Source: SIG299 sp964544055 (GTDB taxonomy: Bacteria > Bacillota > Clostridia > Lachnospirales > Lachnospiraceae). From it: a stretch of DNA of 64,000 nt. Every line of letters starts with the position of its first letter. Positions within the stretch are counted from its first letter, which is position 1. Where the stretch lies: assembly GCA_964544055.1 (NCBI GenBank), contig CAZJAA010000007.1:22638-86637 (forward strand), written 5' to 3'. The notes beneath the pieces were generated by a model, which was not told the origin of the DNA, did not search any database, and worked only from the letters and a program-made list of their open reading frames with translations. Both the position numbers and the translations under genes were made by a program. Shown here piece by piece: positions 61,535 to 64,000 of the stretch.

Positions 61535-63691
61535 ATGAAAAAATTCCAGATATCCCTGTTTTTAGGACTGATGATATTTGCGCTGTCCGGCTGCGGCACC
61601 AAAAATCCTGCTCCTGATTCCAACCAGACGGTAACGACTCCTCCCGCTGCCACACAAAATCCGTCGGATAATAACACAGCCTCCGGAACCGTTTCCGGCA
61701 GCCAGTCAGACGGTGAGGCGTCCTCCAATACAGAAATTACACCGCCAACCGTTCTGCCGACTCCGACTCCGGAAGGAAACTATGTCTCCTTCAGCCTCGA
61801 CAGCGGATTTTATGACCACAGTCAGGAAGTTTCTTTAGCCTGCAACGTAGACGGAGCTACCATTTATTATACCTTAGACGGCAGTACCCCAACCAAAACC
61901 TCTACCCTGTACCAGAAGCCGATTTTTATCACCAGAAAGCTGTATTCGGAAAATGTACTGGCAGCGCAAACCGGAATCAGTGCAAGCAATTCCTATGTTC
62001 CTGATTTTTCCGTGGATAAAGGCACCGTAATCCGTGCCATTGCTTACTTGCCGGATGGCACTACCACTCCGCTCGCACATGCCACCTACTTTATCGAACT
62101 GGACGAGGAAAAATATGCCGGACTTCCGGTAATTTCCTTAATTACTGACTTTGATAACCTTTTTGATTACGAAACCGGCATTTATGTGCTTGGTAAATCC
62201 TATGATGACTGGGTTGCCTGGGACAGCTCCCGTGCCTATTTGGATGGCTGGCAGAAATACGGCAACTATTCCAACCACGGCAAAGAATGGGAACGTCCTG
62301 TTTCCGTTGAACTGATTACTGCAGACGGTACCGCCGGTTTTAAGCAGAACATGGGTATGCGCATTATGGGTGGTGCCTCCCGCAATCAGGCACAGAAAAG
62401 CCTAAAGCTCTATGCCCGGAAAGATTACGGCGAAAAGAATTTAAAATATGCCCTAATTCCTGACAATTACAATACCGACAACGAACTGATTGAAAAGTAT
62501 AAAACCTTCGTTCTTCGTGTTGGCGGCAATGATGCAGATTCTGCCAGACTCCGAGATCCTTATCTTCAGGCACTTGTAAAGGACGCACGATTTGAAACGC
62601 AGCAATCCACTCCGTGCGTTGCCTTTATCAATGGGGAATTCTGGGGATTATACACACTCAACGAAGATTATACGGACAGCCATTTTGAAAATAATTATGG
62701 CATTGACAAAGACAACATCCTCCTTATCAAATGCGGCGAAGCAGAAGAGGGCGATGAAGCTACTGCTCTTTCCCTGTTCCATGATATGTATCTTTTTATT
62801 ACAAAAAATGATATGTCCGTTCCGCAATTTTACGAAGCGGCCTGCGAGCTTATTGATATGGAGTCCTTTATTGATTACTTTGCCTTTGAGCTTTATATCC
62901 ACAACCAGGACAGCATTTTTGAAAACAATAACTGGCGTATGTGGCGTGTTCGCAATACGGACGGAGCCACCGCATATTCAGACGGAAAATGGCGGATGGC
63001 TGCTTACGACTCCGACTTTTCCACTGGTATTTACAGCGGAGCGGCAGCGGCTGATACCGACAACATCTCTGCACTGATTGCTCCGTCTTCTGCCTCCGAC
63101 CGGGACTATAATATCCAGCACTATGTTCCATTAGAGCTGTTCCGTTCGCTTATGCAAAACGATACGTTCCGCAGTGATCTGATTCTGGCAATCTGTGATA
63201 TGCGCAACATTTATTTTGAAACGAAGCATGCCAACGCCTTACTGAATGAAATGGCAGAACCATATCGGAAGCTGATGCCGGAAACATTCCGACGGTTCGG
63301 TCCGGACTGGATTATCTACAGCGACCCTTCTGCCTATTATGAAAGCAAGCTCAAGGACTTTAATTCCTACTTGAATAAGCGGTTTGTTTCCATGCCAAAC
63401 ATTCTTCGCAAAGCCTTTGACCTTGGTTCTGCTTCCAAGCTGACCGTTTCCACGGATGACGCCTCCATGGGAAGCCTTCTCGTCAACGGACGTACCGTGG
63501 CATTAGACAGCCGCTTTGAAGGAATATACTTTGCAGAAACGGAAGTCACCATAACCGCTGTTCCGGCAAATGGATATACCTTTGTCGGCTGGGAAACCAA
63601 AAGTGATTTCATCACCGACACCACTGCAGACACCCTCTGCTTTCCTGTTTCTGCACCAATCACTTTAAAAGCAATCTTTGAAAAGCAGTAA
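61535..63691 (+). CDS. CotH-kinase-domain lipoprotein
   Basis: 718-residue lipoprotein: signal peptide with lipobox LSGC (Cys at ~20), then a Ser/Thr/Asn/Pro linker (~24-80). Next a chitobiase-C-like beta module (~85-170; ATIYYTLDGSTPT), the CotH kinase-like domain (~190-600; FELYIHNQDSIFENNNWRMWR and the metal Asp pattern YDSDFS) and a C-terminal InlB-like beta repeat (TITAVPANGYTFVGWE). CotH domains are atypical protein kinases known from spore coats and also found in surface and cellulosome proteins of gut Clostridia. A surface, not spore, site is suggested by the lipobox and adhesion-like modules. Confidence 0.88.
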   Translation: MKKFQISLFLGLMIFALSGCGTKNPAPDSNQTVTTPPAATQNPSDNNTASGTVSGSQSDGEASSNTEITPPTVLPTPTPEGNYVSFSLDSGFYDHSQEVSLACNVDGATIYYTLDGSTPTKTSTLYQKPIFITRKLYSENVLAAQTGISASNSYVPDFSVDKGTVIRAIAYLPDGTTTPLAHATYFIELDEEKYAGLPVISLITDFDNLFDYETGIYVLGKSYDDWVAWDSSRAYLDGWQKYGNYSNHGKEWERPVSVELITADGTAGFKQNMGMRIMGGASRNQAQKSLKLYARKDYGEKNLKYALIPDNYNTDNELIEKYKTFVLRVGGNDADSARLRDPYLQALVKDARFETQQSTPCVAFINGEFWGLYTLNEDYTDSHFENNYGIDKDNILLIKCGEAEEGDEATALSLFHDMYLFITKNDMSVPQFYEAACELIDMESFIDYFAFELYIHNQDSIFENNNWRMWRVRNTDGATAYSDGKWRMAAYDSDFSTGIYSGAAAADTDNISALIAPSSASDRDYNIQHYVPLELFRSLMQNDTFRSDLILAICDMRNIYFETKHANALLNEMAEPYRKLMPETFRRFGPDWIIYSDPSAYYESKLKDFNSYLNKRFVSMPNILRKAFDLGSASKLTVSTDDASMGSLLVNGRTVALDSRFEGIYFAETEVTITAVPANGYTFVGWETKSDFITDTTADTLCFPVSAPITLKAIFEKQ

Positions 63692-63697
63692 AAAATT

Positions 63698-63740
63698 CGC
63701 CACGTCAGAAGATGTTTCCGGCGTGGCGGTTTTATTTTTT
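63698..63740 (+). terminator. Intrinsic terminator of the CotH gene
   Basis: CGCCACG / CGTGGCG stem with a 17-base loop, followed by GTTTTATTTTTT. Confidence 0.9.
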
Positions 63741-63845
63741 CTGTGCCAGCTCCATACACATAATTAAGAATGCACCGACTCCATGCAGGTCAAGCCCAGC
63801 TTTTTCCTGAGCTACCGCAATACAATCCCTTTCAGAAAAGCTCGA
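63732..63845 (-). pseudogene. C-terminal remnant, possibly of a GH105-like glycoside hydrolase
   Basis: On minus, an open stretch of 37 codons ends with AQEKAGLDLHGVGAFLIMCM then ELAQKK and a stop. The DLHGVGAFL block resembles the end of GH88/GH105 unsaturated uronyl hydrolases. Upstream there is an in-frame TAA and no related coding sense, so it is a leftover tail. Family is a low-certainty reading. Confidence 0.4.
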
Positions 63846-64000
63846 TTACCGATTACCTTGGCAAAATTTAAATAAACTTTAGCAATATCTCATTTGAGAA
63901 AAAAGTCCTATTGCTGTATGATGAACTCAGAGACTCAAACAAATCAATAATCTCTCGGAATCCTGAGTGATTATGGTCAGCAAAGCTGACAATGAACATT

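Larger units (their letters stand above)
63692..64000. other. Right-edge region after the CotH gene
   Basis: 309 bases. It holds the CotH terminator (63698-63740) and a minus-strand remnant (63732-63845). The last ~150 bases are AT-rich with stops in all frames I checked. No start of a further gene is clear before the edge. Confidence 0.5.

Overview
The window looks like a chromosome segment of a Gram-positive anaerobe of the class Clostridia, most likely family Lachnospiraceae (genus not resolvable from sequence alone). The basis is the gene content and order: paired glgC/glgD next to spoVG, pth-mfd-prsA, a long-form PRPP synthetase, a DnaD/DnaI pair beside murC, LTA-synthase-like and Wzz/CpsD-type genes, strong GGAGG ribosome binding sites, and many TTGNNN-17-TATAAT promoters. 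No tRNA, rRNA, CRISPR array, phage or intact insertion sequence was found. One run of exactly 100 N (53772-53871) marks a scaffold join, so this is a draft assembly.

Left part (1-11 kb): a 3'-truncated LTA-synthase-family gene (minus) is followed by a metal-efflux unit on plus: a free-standing HMA domain, a Zn/Cd-type P1B ATPase and a His-rich ArsR/SmtB regulator, preceded by a good promoter and an 8-12-8 inverted repeat as likely operator. Then come a secreted Ig-like (BIG2) protein, an OmpR-type two-component system, a likely 6S RNA with its own promoter, and dapA-dapB for lysine and diaminopimelate synthesis.

Middle (11-42 kb): a heterodimeric ABC exporter and a complete oligopeptide/nickel-type ABC importer (SBP, two permeases, fused double ATPase); then prsA-like foldase, mfd, pth, a surface polysaccharide deacetylase, spoVG and glgC-glgD, all on minus. 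Divergent from glgC are murC, dnaD, dnaI and prs on plus, with four perfect DnaA boxes between murC and dnaD. A class A PBP overlaps an SbcC/YhaN-like ATPase and its SbcD/YhaO-like nuclease. A HD-GYP phosphodiesterase is divergent from them, and a 16-bp inverted repeat lies in the shared upstream region.

Right part (42-64 kb): a surface-polysaccharide locus with dTDP-rhamnose genes (rmlA, rmlB and an in-frame rmlD-rmlC fusion), a MerR-methyltransferase fusion, a polyprenyl-phosphate glycosylphosphotransferase, a CpsB/CapA/CapB regulatory trio with a Tyr-rich tail, and a membrane-anchored GH5 cellulase. The locus has the start enzyme and length-control proteins but no intact glycosyltransferase, flippase or polymerase. 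It carries a 35-codon glycosyltransferase stub and duplicated fragments of two neighbouring genes, which suggests a past internal deletion or rearrangement. Beyond it lie DegV, MATE, a CPA2 antiporter, a large anchored beta-helix (pectinesterase-like) protein divergent from a CotH-kinase lipoprotein, and a gene remnant at the right edge.

Between genes, several small dispersed repeats recur, mostly inside operons just upstream of start codons. These, the rmlD-rmlC fusion with its retained internal start site, the membrane-spanning Rad50-like ATPase and the decayed polysaccharide locus are the most unusual observations. I found no clearly new multi-gene defence or metabolic system.
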